Shown piece after piece: positions 42,242-51,442 of a DNA stretch of 64,000 nt. The stretch is from positions 1-64,000 of the forward strand of contig NZ_JPHU01000015.1 in the NCBI RefSeq assembly GCF_000733125.1, written 5' to 3'. The DNA is from Parvularcula oceani (GTDB lineage Bacteria > Pseudomonadota > Alphaproteobacteria > Caulobacterales > Parvularculaceae). The notes under the pieces were generated by a model. The model made no database searches. It worked only from the letters and a program-made list of their open reading frames with translations, and was not told the DNA's origin. The translations under genes were made by a program, and so were the position numbers. Each line of letters starts with the position of its first letter. Position 1 is the stretch's first letter.

Positions 42242-44170
42242 TTGCCTCTCCTCAGGCAGACCCGCCGGCGCAGTCGTCCGTATACATTTCTCGCCATCGC
42301 GGCGGCGGCCGCTCATGCCGCCCTTGCCAACGCTGCCGCCATGGAGGGCCTTGAGCCGGCCGGGCGGTGGACGGCGAACGAGCGAGGCGATGCCGCTCTG
42401 CCGCCCATGGGGTGGAACACGTGGAATGCCTTCTTCTACGACATCGACGAGGAGAAGGTCCTCGCCTCTGCGCAGATCATGCTGGACAGCGGGCTCGCGG
42501 AGGCGGGCTACCGCTACGTGAACCTGGACGAGGGGTGGTGGTCCCATCGCCGGCAGCCCGATGGGCGGATGATCGTGAACACCGAGCGCTTCCCCTCCGC
42601 TGCGACGGCGGACGGAGCCACGAGCTTCAAGCCGTTCACCAATCATATCCATGCCATGGGCCTGAAGACCGGCATCTACACCGACATCGGACGGAACACG
42701 TGCGGACAGGCCTACGGTCCGGACGATGCCAACCTGCCGCAGGGCTCGATCCGCGAGCGCGAGGTCGGCCTCTACGGGCATATCGAGCAGGACGTCGCGC
42801 TGTTCTTCGAGGAGTGGGGCTTCGACTACATCAAGGTCGATGGCTGCGGCATCCGCGCCTTCGGCGAGGACAGCGAGGGCGTTGAAGCGGGACGCTACCG
42901 CGCACTCGAGCCGCTGATCGATATGGCCTCGATCGCGCGGACCGACATCGCGCAGGTCAAATCCTTGTTTACCGATGTCGCTGAAGCGCTCGCGGCGTCG
43001 AACCGCGACGACGACTACATCTTCTCGGTCTGCCTCTGGGGCGCGGCAAACGTGCGGGCTTGGGCGAAGGAGGTCGGCAATGTCTCGCGGACCAGCAACG
43101 ACATCACGCCGGACTGGACGCGCATGCTGACGAATTTCGACACGACCGTCAGCCGGGCTCTCTATGCCCAGCCGCACAGTTGGAACGACCCCGACATGCT
43201 GTTCGTGGGGCAGGGCGAGTTCGATGCCGACCACATGAGGGAGGCGCGCTCGCACTTCGCCCTGTGGGCGATCGTCAACGCGCCGCTGCTGATCGGCTAC
43301 GACCTGCGCGAAGCGACCGACGAGCAGCTCGCGCTGCTGGGCAACCGCGAGATCATCGCCCTGAACCAGGACCCCGCCGGCCACCAGGCGGTGCCGGTCT
43401 ACAATTCCGAGGACGTACAGATCCTGGTGAAGACGCTGGCGAACGGCGAGAAGGGCGTCGCGATCTTCAACAGGGGACTGGCGCCGATCGACGCCGTGCT
43501 GACGGCCGAACACCTGAAGATGAATGCGGAGAAGGCGATCGTCCTTCGCGATCTATGGAACGGCGATATGATGAGCTTCACGGGCGAGGCCGAAATGAGC
43601 GTCGAGCCTCGCGAGACGCTCGTCTTCCGCGCTTCCGGCGAGCGGGCGCTTACGGGCGGCATCTACCTGTCGGAAATGCCGGGGGACGTGAACGTGGCCG
43701 AGGATGGGATCGAGTATCCCGCCGGCGATCCGACGATCCACCGTTCGGTCATCCCGTGGACCGGGACCAGAGGCAGCGGCGAGATCCCGACCTATGCCGG
43801 CTGGGGCGGCGCGCAGGCCGACCGGACGCCTTTCGGCCTGCCGCTGCGGCTGGATGGGGAAGTCGTCTCTTCGGGCATCGGCATCCTCGCCAACTCCCGG
43901 CTCGAGGTCCGCAACGGAGGACACAAACGCTTCGCCGCCACCGTGGGTGTCGACGACTCGGCAAGCCTCGCGGGCGACCCTGTCGTCTTCTCCGTCTATA
44001 TCGATGGCGAACTCGTCGGGCAGACCGAGCCCGTCACGCTGGCGGGCGGTCCGGTCCCGCTGGCCGCCGACATCGAAGGCGCCCGGATCGTCGAACTTGT
44101 CGCCCGGAGCGAGACGTCGCGGCCCTTCGACCTTCCGGTCGTCTGGGGAGAAGCGCGACTGCTGAGGTGA
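42242..44170 (+). CDS. GH27 alpha-galactosidase with C-terminal NPCBM domain
   Basis: 642 aa exported glycoside hydrolase. After a basic leader and hydrophobic signal (about residues 1-32), the GH27 barrel starts LPPMGWNTWNAFF. The catalytic nucleophile is the Asp in FDYIKVDGCG (about residue 200), and the acid/base Asp lies in SRTSNDITPDW. A beta-sandwich follows. A C-terminal NPCBM-like module (about 500-640) carries FGLPLRLDGEVVSSGIGI. It removes alpha-galactose or, in some members, beta-arabinopyranose from hemicellulose. The TTG at 42242 has GGAG seven nt upstream; an ATG at 42215 overlapping the previous gene is the alternative. Confidence 0.9.
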   Translation: MPLLRQTRRRSRPYTFLAIAAAAAHAALANAAAMEGLEPAGRWTANERGDAALPPMGWNTWNAFFYDIDEEKVLASAQIMLDSGLAEAGYRYVNLDEGWWSHRRQPDGRMIVNTERFPSAATADGATSFKPFTNHIHAMGLKTGIYTDIGRNTCGQAYGPDDANLPQGSIREREVGLYGHIEQDVALFFEEWGFDYIKVDGCGIRAFGEDSEGVEAGRYRALEPLIDMASIARTDIAQVKSLFTDVAEALAASNRDDDYIFSVCLWGAANVRAWAKEVGNVSRTSNDITPDWTRMLTNFDTTVSRALYAQPHSWNDPDMLFVGQGEFDADHMREARSHFALWAIVNAPLLIGYDLREATDEQLALLGNREIIALNQDPAGHQAVPVYNSEDVQILVKTLANGEKGVAIFNRGLAPIDAVLTAEHLKMNAEKAIVLRDLWNGDMMSFTGEAEMSVEPRETLVFRASGERALTGGIYLSEMPGDVNVAEDGIEYPAGDPTIHRSVIPWTGTRGSGEIPTYAGWGGAQADRTPFGLPLRLDGEVVSSGIGILANSRLEVRNGGHKRFAATVGVDDSASLAGDPVVFSVYIDGELVGQTEPVTLAGGPVPLAADIEGARIVELVARSETSRPFDLPVVWGEARLLR

Positions 44171-44225
44171 CCGCCACCCGGCCGACGCGGTTCAGAGAAA
44201 CAACCAGAACTTCAAGCGAGGAAAC

Positions 44226-45758
44226 ATGATCTTCAACCGGCTGCTCGGCTCCGCCGCTTCAGTGCTTCTCATGGCCGGTGCGGCCCAGGCCCAGACGATG
44301 ATCGAGATCGACCGCGATGCGCCGATCGGCACGATCGCGCCGGAGGTCTACGGCCAGTTCGTCGAGCACTTGGGCGCAGGGATCTATGACGGGATCTGGG
44401 TCGGCGAGGACTCCGGCATCGCGAACACGGACGGTATTCGCGACGACGTTTTCGCTGCTCTGGATCGGCTCGACGTCCCAGTCATGCGCTGGCCGGGCGG
44501 CTGCTATGCCGACCTCTATCACTGGCGCGACGGGATCGGACCGAGGGAACAGCGCGCCGGCACGGTGAACATGGCCTGGGGCGGCACGCCCGAGAGCAAC
44601 CAGTTCGGGACGCACGAATTCTTCGACCTCGCCGAGCGCCTGGGCGCGAAGACCTACCTCAACGTCAATCTCGGCACCGGCACGCCGGGCGAGGCGCAGG
44701 CCTGGCTCGAATACATCACCCTGCCCGAAGGATCGGACCTCGCCGAGGAGCGCAAGGCGAACGGCCGCGAGGAGCCCTGGACGATCGACTACCTGTCGAT
44801 CGGCAACGAGACCTGGGGGTGCGGGGGCAATATGCGGCCGGCCTACTATGCCGATCTCTACGCGCAGTGGGCGACGCTGCTGAAAACGGCCGGCGAGATG
44901 CCCAAGCGCGTCATCTCGGGCTCGCACGAGGGCAACATCGACTACTCCGGAGAGATCCTCGATCACCCCGGCATGGGCGAGCTCGCCGACGGTATCTCGC
45001 TCCATTACTACACGCTGCCGACCGGCGACTGGGGCGACAAGGGTGAAGCCACGGGCTTTCCCGAGGCCGAGTGGAACAGCACCATCACGCGCACGCTGAG
45101 GATGGAAGAAGCGATAGAGCAGTCGCTCGCCATGATCGACAAGCATGAGCTCGGTCAGGACTTCGGCCTCTATGTCGACGAGTGGGGCATGTGGGTGAAC
45201 GGGCCCGAGGGCGCGCCCGCGCTCTACCAGCAGAACACGATACGCGATGCGGTGGTCGCGGCCCTGAACTTCCATCTCTTCCACGAGCATGCCGACCGCG
45301 TGCCGATGACCAACATCGCGCAGATGGTGAACGTGCTTCAGGCGATGATCCTGACGGACGGGCCGGACATGCTGCTGACGCCGACCTACCACGTCTTCGA
45401 GATGTACCGCCCCTTCCAGGGCGCGACCGCGCTGCCGGTTTCGCTCGACGCGCCGATGATCGGCGAGGGGGAGGGCGCCTTCGCCGCGATCAGCGCCACG
45501 GCGGCGCTGACCGAGGAGGACGAACTCGTCGTCGGCCTCGTCAACGCGGATCCGAACGCGGCGCACCGCGTAACCATGGCGGCGGGCGACGCTCGTCGGG
45601 CGAGGGGCCGGGTGCTCACTGCCGACAGCATCGATGCGCACAACACTTTCGATGCGCCGGACACGGTCGTGCCGGAGGCGCTGAGCGTCCGGGCGCGCGA
45701 CGGAAGTTTCACCGTCGAGCTGCCGCCTCGGTCGGTCACCGTGCTGACGGTGGAGTGA
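44226..45758 (+). CDS. GH51 alpha-L-arabinofuranosidase
   Basis: 510 aa with signal peptide ending GAAQAQ. (alpha/beta)8 barrel with acid/base Glu in LSIGNETWGCGG and nucleophile Glu in YVDEWGMWVNG, plus VPVMRWPGGCYAD and HYYTLPTGDWGDKG. A C-terminal beta-sandwich ends LPPRSVTVLTVE. It releases arabinofuranose from arabinoxylan or arabinan. Most GH51 enzymes are cytoplasmic, so export is notable and fits the secreted cluster. Confidence 0.93.
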   Translation: MIFNRLLGSAASVLLMAGAAQAQTMIEIDRDAPIGTIAPEVYGQFVEHLGAGIYDGIWVGEDSGIANTDGIRDDVFAALDRLDVPVMRWPGGCYADLYHWRDGIGPREQRAGTVNMAWGGTPESNQFGTHEFFDLAERLGAKTYLNVNLGTGTPGEAQAWLEYITLPEGSDLAEERKANGREEPWTIDYLSIGNETWGCGGNMRPAYYADLYAQWATLLKTAGEMPKRVISGSHEGNIDYSGEILDHPGMGELADGISLHYYTLPTGDWGDKGEATGFPEAEWNSTITRTLRMEEAIEQSLAMIDKHELGQDFGLYVDEWGMWVNGPEGAPALYQQNTIRDAVVAALNFHLFHEHADRVPMTNIAQMVNVLQAMILTDGPDMLLTPTYHVFEMYRPFQGATALPVSLDAPMIGEGEGAFAAISATAALTEEDELVVGLVNADPNAAHRVTMAAGDARRARGRVLTADSIDAHNTFDAPDTVVPEALSVRARDGSFTVELPPRSVTVLTVE

Positions 45759-45834
45759 TGAGCAGCGTTTCCGGCCTGAGCAGTGGGTCCGCGCGGCCGA
45801 TCATGATAGGACAGGATCACTTCGGGAGACAGTC

Positions 45835-46866
45835 ATGATGCGCCTAGGCCCCTTCCTGATCGTCTCGCTCCTGCTCCTCGCCGTCGGCCCCGCGCCCGCC
45901 GCCGCGGAAGGCGGACGCGTAGAGACGATCACGGTCCACGGCGAGTCCTTGGAGGGCAATCTCGAGGGCAACGATCCGGACCGGGAAGTCATCGTCTACC
46001 TGCCGCCCGGCTATGACGACCAGCCGGACCGTCGCTATCCCGTCGTCGTCAACCTGCACGGCTACACGTCCACGGCTGGAGCGAATGTCGAATATCTCGA
46101 GGTGCCGGAAAGCATCGACCGCGCGATTGAGCGAGGCGTGGGCGAGGTCATTGTCGTCTTCCCCGATGCGATGACGCGGCATGGCGGGTCGATGTACTCG
46201 TCGAGCGAGACGGTCGGCGATTGGGAAGCCTTCATCGCAGAGGATCTCGTCGCCGCCGTCGATGAGCGGTACCGCACGATCGGGACACGCGAGGCTCGCG
46301 GTCTCTCCGGACATTCCATGGGCGGGTACGGCACGATGCGGATCGGCATGAAGTACCCGGACGTGTTCAGCTCGCTCTATGCGATGAGCGCCTGTTGCCT
46401 GGAGGCCCGCTCGCCGGCGGCGTCCGATGCCGATGCCGAGGCGGTCGGCTCGGTCGAAGAGGCGCGGGACCTCGATTTCTTCGCAAGGGCGCTCTTCGCC
46501 TCGGCGGCGGCCTGGGCGCCGAATCCCGACAAGCCGCCCTTCTTCCTCGACCTGCCGACCGAGGGCGGCGAGCCGCAGCGCGAAGTCTACGCCGCTTTCG
46601 CCGCCGGAGCGGTCAATGCGCTGGTCCACCAGTATGTGCCGGAGCTTCGAACTTATGAGGCGATCGGCCTCGAGATCGGCGACAAGGACTTTCTGCTTGA
46701 GGGCAACGAGGCCCTGACGGCCTTGCTCACGTCCTACGACGTCGAGCACACTTACGAGACCTATGACGGCGATCATGTGAACCGGCTGCCGGAGCGCTTC
46801 GAGAAGCACCTGCTGCCGTTCTTCGGCCGGCACCTCTTGGTCACGGAAGGGGCTTCGCGGAGATGA
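45835..46866 (+). CDS. Secreted CE1-like esterase
   Basis: 343 aa with signal peptide ending PAPAAA. Esterase D/CE1-type fold: REVIVYLPPGYDD, YPVVVNLHGYTST, nucleophile LSGHSMGGYGTM, and His in TYDGDHVNRLPE. In a hemicellulose cluster this is probably a feruloyl or acetyl esterase. It lies 77 bp after the GH51 gene and 88 bp before GH43. Confidence 0.82.
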   Translation: MMRLGPFLIVSLLLLAVGPAPAAAEGGRVETITVHGESLEGNLEGNDPDREVIVYLPPGYDDQPDRRYPVVVNLHGYTSTAGANVEYLEVPESIDRAIERGVGEVIVVFPDAMTRHGGSMYSSSETVGDWEAFIAEDLVAAVDERYRTIGTREARGLSGHSMGGYGTMRIGMKYPDVFSSLYAMSACCLEARSPAASDADAEAVGSVEEARDLDFFARALFASAAAWAPNPDKPPFFLDLPTEGGEPQREVYAAFAAGAVNALVHQYVPELRTYEAIGLEIGDKDFLLEGNEALTALLTSYDVEHTYETYDGDHVNRLPERFEKHLLPFFGRHLLVTEGASRR

Positions 46867-46953
46867 GGGTGAATTCGCCGTCGCGCATGCGCCGACAGGG
46901 CGGAATCCAGGCCCGCAAGGGCAGAACGATCGAGATGATGGAGACGATGGCCC

Positions 46954-47976
46954 ATGACGGACCGTAAGGCCCCTTCGAGAGCGGCTCTTCTTACCGCCGC
47001 AGCGGTGGTCGCGGCGTGCTCCGGCACGCCTGCGCAGGGGCAAGAAGCCCCCTCTCCGCCCGGCGGAAATCCGATCATCACGGACCGGTTCACGGCCGAC
47101 CCCGCGCCGCTCGTGCATGACGGCCGCGTCTACCTCTATGTCGGACACGACGAGGCTGGGCCGGACCAGATGTTCAACATCACCGAATGGCTGGTCTACT
47201 CATCGGACGACATGAGGAATTGGGAGGAGCACGGGCCCGTCATGAAGCCGACCGATTTCCACTGGGCGATCCGCGACGCCTGGGCGTCGGAGGTCGAGGA
47301 GAAGGACGGCAAGTTCTACCTCTACACGACGGTCGAGCACGACGAGACGGACCCCGGCAAGGCGATCGGCGTCGCGGTCTCCGACAGCCCGACGGGCCCC
47401 TTCGTCGACGCGCGCGGCTCCGCCCTCGTCAGCAACTCGATGACGAAGCAGGCCGCGCATTCCTGGGACGACATCGACCCGACCGTCTTCCAGGACGATG
47501 ACGGCACGGCTTGGCTCTATTGGGGCAACCAGATCCTCTACTACGCCAAGCTCGAGGACAACATGATCGAACTCGACGGACCGATCACTGCCATCGGTAT
47601 CGCGCCGTATGAGGAGGGTCCTTGGATTCACAAGCACGAGGACACCTACTACCTGACCTATGCCGCGATTGACCGAAGCGTGAGCGAGGATGAGCAGATC
47701 CACTACGCCACGGCGCCCTCGGTCACCGGCCCCTGGACGCCGCAGGGCATGCTGACCGGGTCGGGCGAGAACAGCTTCACCATCCATCCCGGCACGGTCG
47801 AGTTCGAGGGGCAATGGTACCTCTTCTATCACGATGCGGGCCTGACCGTGGACGGCGTCGAGGGCGGCCTCGGAAGGCGGGCCGTGAGGGCCGAATACCT
47901 CTACCACGAGCCAGACGGCAGCCTCCGCCCTGTCGAGCAGACCGATGAGGGCCTTAGCCTTCCGCCTGCTGACTGA
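46954..47976 (+). CDS. GH43 family glycosidase
   Basis: 340 aa, exported lipoprotein-like (LLTAAAVVAAC). Five-blade propeller of GH43: FTADPAPLVHDGRVYLYVGHDEA (general base Asp), DDIDPTVFQDDDGTAWLYWG (pKa-modulating Asp) and EEGPWIHKHEDTYYLTY (acid Glu). The closest layout is the arabinofuranosidase/xylosidase subfamilies. It is the last gene of the cluster and is followed by a 9-bp hairpin. Confidence 0.92.
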   Translation: MTDRKAPSRAALLTAAAVVAACSGTPAQGQEAPSPPGGNPIITDRFTADPAPLVHDGRVYLYVGHDEAGPDQMFNITEWLVYSSDDMRNWEEHGPVMKPTDFHWAIRDAWASEVEEKDGKFYLYTTVEHDETDPGKAIGVAVSDSPTGPFVDARGSALVSNSMTKQAAHSWDDIDPTVFQDDDGTAWLYWGNQILYYAKLEDNMIELDGPITAIGIAPYEEGPWIHKHEDTYYLTYAAIDRSVSEDEQIHYATAPSVTGPWTPQGMLTGSGENSFTIHPGTVEFEGQWYLFYHDAGLTVDGVEGGLGRRAVRAEYLYHEPDGSLRPVEQTDEGLSLPPAD

Positions 47977-48700
47977 ATGGACTCTGGTCAAAAATTGTCA
48001 GGATCGTACTGTTAGGGCAGGGCAATGCGAACCTGCCCTATGGTCTTGCAGCTTCTCATCTCCAGCTTTCCGATCAAGCGGTCCTTTTGCCAGACCGTCC
48101 GACCCCGCGGGCGTCTTCGGTGCGATCAGAAAGTCGGCGAACGGCTCTCGCCCTGCATGAGTGGTCCTCGCCACAGATTGGTGGCCATCTGCTAGTGACG
48201 ACCGAGAGCCCTGCCGGTTTCCACAGATCCTCCGGCTGTGGATTGATTCCTGGACTCGCTTCGTAAACCTGAGTGGCGGGGATCAGCCGACTTGTCGCCT
48301 ACGCCATATGTCCGTTTCTGCACCTTCGCAGACGGCAACGAAAGGCCAGTCGCAGGACGTTGAGTGGCCTCTTCAGCCAAGGGCAGACGAGTGAATTCCA
48401 GTGTCGGCGTGATTTGTGCAGCTCAGCTCATCCGGCAAGACTGCTTGCTAGTGTTGGTGGGCGCTGCTTGATTTGGACAGGCCGACAACGCGTCTTCACT
48501 CTGTGGCGAGACTGAAGGAGAGGGGTTGCGACGTGCGTCCTCGTCACTTGTTGGCAGTAGCTGCCAAGATACAGATAGGCGGATCCTGAGGGGGTGCGGC
48601 TCCTGCCTCGGTTGGAAGGAGCATTCCCTTGACGGCCTAGAGCCCCGATCGCAGCCAGGCTTCTGAGGTTGCGATTGACGAACTGCCGCGCCTGCCGACC
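47977..48700. other. Long intergenic interval
   Basis: 724 bp with a hairpin near its start and otherwise no supportable gene. Short open frames exist on both strands but show no signal, family motif or leader. Composition is less GC-rich than the flanking genes. Confidence 0.5.
48013..48040 (+). terminator. Hairpin after the GH43 gene
   Basis: TAGGGCAGG (48013-48021) pairs with CCTGCCCTA (48032-48040), loop of 10 nt, 37 bp after the GH43 stop. T-tract absent. Likely end of the hemicellulose operon. Confidence 0.5.
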
Positions 48701-50599
48701 TCAGTCAGGCTTCTTCGCCGACTTTCTGGAGGAGCCGGCAAGCCGCTTGCGCGGGCGGGTTCCATCGGCGCTTGCGCCTGGTTTGGCGCGGCCAACCGGG
48801 CGTTTGCCCTTCGCCTTGCGCACGAATTGGCGCGCATCCCCCGTCTTTGCCGGCGAGGCCGCAGCCGCCGAGGGCGCTCCGTCGGCCTTCATGCTGCGAT
48901 CCGGTCCGCGCAGCTTTCCTCTGTCCGACCTCGGCGTCTTCGAGAAGGGTTTGCTGGGTCGTGTCTGCGTTTGCAGGGCAGCTGGCGCATGATCCGACGG
49001 GGGCGCCTCGGCCCTGCGAGCGGCAATGCCGTCTTCCAGGCGTGGCGCCTTTTCGATGCGTGCCAGAAACTCCGATGCGGCCTCAGCATCGATCTGCACG
49101 TAGGTTTCCTCCTCGCGCACGCGGATGGCGCCGATTGCGCTCTTGGGCATCGGCCCCGATTTGCACAACATCGGCAGCAGCCACCGAGGTTCCGCGCGCT
49201 TGGTCCGGCCGACGGACAGGACGACCCAGACCGCCTGCTGGAAGTCCTGTCTCGGCCTGCGCTCCCGCGGTCCGGCAAGCTGCTGGACGTCAGCGAGTTC
49301 TTCGGGAGCGGAGCGGCCCGAGCGATGCATCCGCACGAGGGCTGCGGCGAGATGCTCGGGCGAATAGGTCGCGGCAATCTTGTGCGCGAGGTCCGACATC
49401 TCTCCTTTTTCCGTCAAGACAGGGTCGGCGAGCAGGCGCTCGTCGTCTCTGGCGCGGACATCCGCCGCGCTGGGCGGGCTTGCCCATTCGGCTTCGACGC
49501 CGGCTTCGGCGAATAGGCGTTCCATGCGGCGCCGGGCGCGCGGCGGCACGATCAGGACACTCGTTCCCTTCCGCCCGGCGCGGCCCGTGCGGCCGGAGCG
49601 GTGCAGGAGGCTTTCGCGGTTCTTCGGCAGGTCGGCATGGATGACGAGTGCCAGGCCCGGCAGGTCGATGCCGCGCGCGGCCACATCCGTGGCCACGCAG
49701 ACGCGAGCGCGTCCGTCCCGCATTGCCTGCAGGGCGCTCGTCCGCTCCTTCTGGCTGAGTTCTCCCGAGAGCGACACAACCGAAAAGCCTCGATTGGCGA
49801 GCCGGCTCGTCAGCCGCGCAACGGCTGCGCGTGTGGAGCAGAAGACGATGGCGTTCTCCGCCTCATGGAACCGCAGCGTGTTGATGATGGCGCGTTCGGC
49901 ATCGTGCTGCGCAGTGATGAAACCGCTATAGGCGATGTCGCCATGCTGGCGGGTCGGCCCGCTGGCGGAGATCCTGAGCGCGTCCTTCTGATACCGGGCG
50001 GCGAGCTGGCCGATCCCGCCGCCCACCGTAGCCGAGAACATAAGAGTCCGGCGTTTCTCCGGGCACGCATCGAGAACGGCCTCCAGCTCTTCACGGAAGC
50101 CGAGGGCGAGCATCTCGTCCGCCTCGTCGAGAACGACCGTGGTCAGGGCGGAAAGGTCGAGCGAGCCCCGGCTGATATGGTCGACGAGGCGTCCCGGCGT
50201 GCCGACGACGATATGCGCGCCGCGGCCGAGCGCCTGACGCTCGCTGCGCATGTCCATGCCGCCGACGCAGGTCGCGACGACGGCGTCCGCTTCGCGATAG
50301 AGCCAGGCGAGTTCCCGCGCGACCTGCATGGCAAGCTCGCGCGTCGGAGCGACGGCGAGCGCGAGAGGCCGACCCGCGGCGCCGAAGCGCTCGGTGCCGT
50401 CCAAGAGGTCCGTCCCGATGGCGAGGCCGAATGCGACGGTCTTCCCCGACCCCGTCTGAGCGGAGACGAGCAGGTCCCGGCTCGTCAGATCCGGGTTCAG
50501 CATCGCTTCCTGAACTTCGGTCAGCGTGTCGTAGCCCTTCAGCTCGAGCGCGTGGGAGAGGGCGGGCGGCATGCCCGGCGCGGTGGCGAGGGTTGTCAT
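48701..50599 (-). CDS. DEAD-box RNA helicase with DbpA RNA-binding domain
   Basis: 632 aa. Q-motif region (YDTLTEVQEAML), Walker A AQTGSGKT (47-54), PTRELAMQVA, DEAD in VVLDEADEML, SAT in MFSATV, and helicase C motifs ATDVAARGIDLPG and HRSGRTGRAGRKG. A DbpA-type RRM-like domain (about 440-510, EPRWLLPMLCKSG...IRVREEETYVQID) and a long Lys/Arg-rich tail follow. It acts in ribosome assembly or RNA decay. The start at 50599 (MTTLATAPGMPPAL) is favoured over a frame extended by 29 Arg/Pro-rich residues. Confidence 0.92.
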   Translation of the reverse strand: MTTLATAPGMPPALSHALELKGYDTLTEVQEAMLNPDLTSRDLLVSAQTGSGKTVAFGLAIGTDLLDGTERFGAAGRPLALAVAPTRELAMQVARELAWLYREADAVVATCVGGMDMRSERQALGRGAHIVVGTPGRLVDHISRGSLDLSALTTVVLDEADEMLALGFREELEAVLDACPEKRRTLMFSATVGGGIGQLAARYQKDALRISASGPTRQHGDIAYSGFITAQHDAERAIINTLRFHEAENAIVFCSTRAAVARLTSRLANRGFSVVSLSGELSQKERTSALQAMRDGRARVCVATDVAARGIDLPGLALVIHADLPKNRESLLHRSGRTGRAGRKGTSVLIVPPRARRRMERLFAEAGVEAEWASPPSAADVRARDDERLLADPVLTEKGEMSDLAHKIAATYSPEHLAAALVRMHRSGRSAPEELADVQQLAGPRERRPRQDFQQAVWVVLSVGRTKRAEPRWLLPMLCKSGPMPKSAIGAIRVREEETYVQIDAEAASEFLARIEKAPRLEDGIAARRAEAPPSDHAPAALQTQTRPSKPFSKTPRSDRGKLRGPDRSMKADGAPSAAAASPAKTGDARQFVRKAKGKRPVGRAKPGASADGTRPRKRLAGSSRKSAKKPD

Positions 50600-51183
50600 C
50601 AACGATGGTCCGGTAGGAGGCGGCTTCAGGCTCTGTGGCCTCGAAGCGGGGCGTGATCGCACGGGAGCGGTCCGAACGCGGCCCATACCCTAACAAATCC
50701 ATCCTGGCGAGGGGCATTCGGGAAAAGGCCTTCGCGTGTTCCCGAGCGGCCACCGGGCCGCCAGCCGCAGCGTCCGGTAGGTCCGGCGCAGCGCTGGCTG
50801 CTGCGTCGACCTCCCAGCCAATTCTGCCTCACGGGCTGCTTCCTCGAGAAGGTGAGCATGAGGCTGCAGCATCCGGTTCTGTCCCGACCCCGGCAGGCCG
50901 CCCGCGACAGCGCCGGATGTTGAGTTCAATTGCGGCATGCGCCCGATAGGGCGGCTCGGCGTCGGCTGCAGGTGGCCAGGTTTCGATCATTGCGCTGGAA
51001 GGTGGCGCTGGCATACCGGCCCCTGCGACGGATTTGGGGATGCCAGTCACCGGTCGACAGGCGGGTCAGAGTGGCCGTTTTCGTGTGCGATCTATGAGCA
51101 GTGAGAGCGAGAAAGGGCGGGACGTTCTGGGAACGAAAGTGCAAACGCCGTGTGCACATTCGCTGTTTGTCCGTTATGCCTGT

Positions 51184-51256
51184 TGAGAAAATGCCGTTGA
51201 ATCAATCCCATAGATTTTGTATTGCGCCTATGATCGATTAGGTGGAAAGAGTATAG
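51184..51256 (+). repeat. AT-rich intergenic element, copy B
   Basis: Diverged direct-repeat partner of 40797-40875, same orientation, 10.4 kb apart. Shared blocks in order: TGAGAA, CCGTT, CAATCC, GTATT, CTATGA-CGATTAG, AAAGAGTA. Similarity weakens but may continue to TGATCTT, found about 80 bp further on in both copies. Confidence 0.55.
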
Positions 51257-51280
51257 AGAACAGTAAGTTATAGGGTGGCG

Positions 51281-51297
51281 TGCACACTTTGTGTGCA
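51281..51297. promoter_or_regulatory. Dyad TGCACAC-N3-GTGTGCA
   Basis: A perfect 7-bp inverted repeat with a TTT centre just after AT-rich copy B. A second TGTGCACA octamer is 130 bp upstream at 51151-51158. This is an operator-like arrangement for an unidentified regulator. Confidence 0.45.
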
Positions 51298-51442
51298 AAC
51301 ACAAACGCGTGATCTTGGTACGGATATGTCCGCCAGGCTTACTTTGGAGACGACGTAGTGCGTGTACTGAAGTGAATTATGAGCCCAAATTTTGCCATTC
51401 AGAGTAGCGCTCTCTCGTTCCCTCAGACTGGCCGAGTTCGCT

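Larger units (their letters stand above)
50600..51442. other. Intergenic interval before the accessory region, with AT-rich element copy B
   Basis: 843 bp without a supportable gene. It holds the AT-rich repeat (51184-51256), the octamer palindrome TGTGCACA at 51151-51158 and the dyad TGCACAC-TTT-GTGTGCA at 51281-51297. Short minus-strand frames (for example 51092-51304) have no family resemblance and run through the AT-rich block. Confidence 0.55.

Noticed and set aside
40797-51256. AT-rich repeats A and B as attachment sites of a recent island
   Set aside because: They are only about 70 percent alike by eye, there is no integrase beside them, and the enclosed genes have core-like composition; kept as an unexplained repeat instead.
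51092-51304. Short minus-strand frame (70 codons) in the interval before the TA pair
   Set aside because: It runs through the AT-rich repeat and the dyad; composition is not protein-like and no ribosome site is visible.
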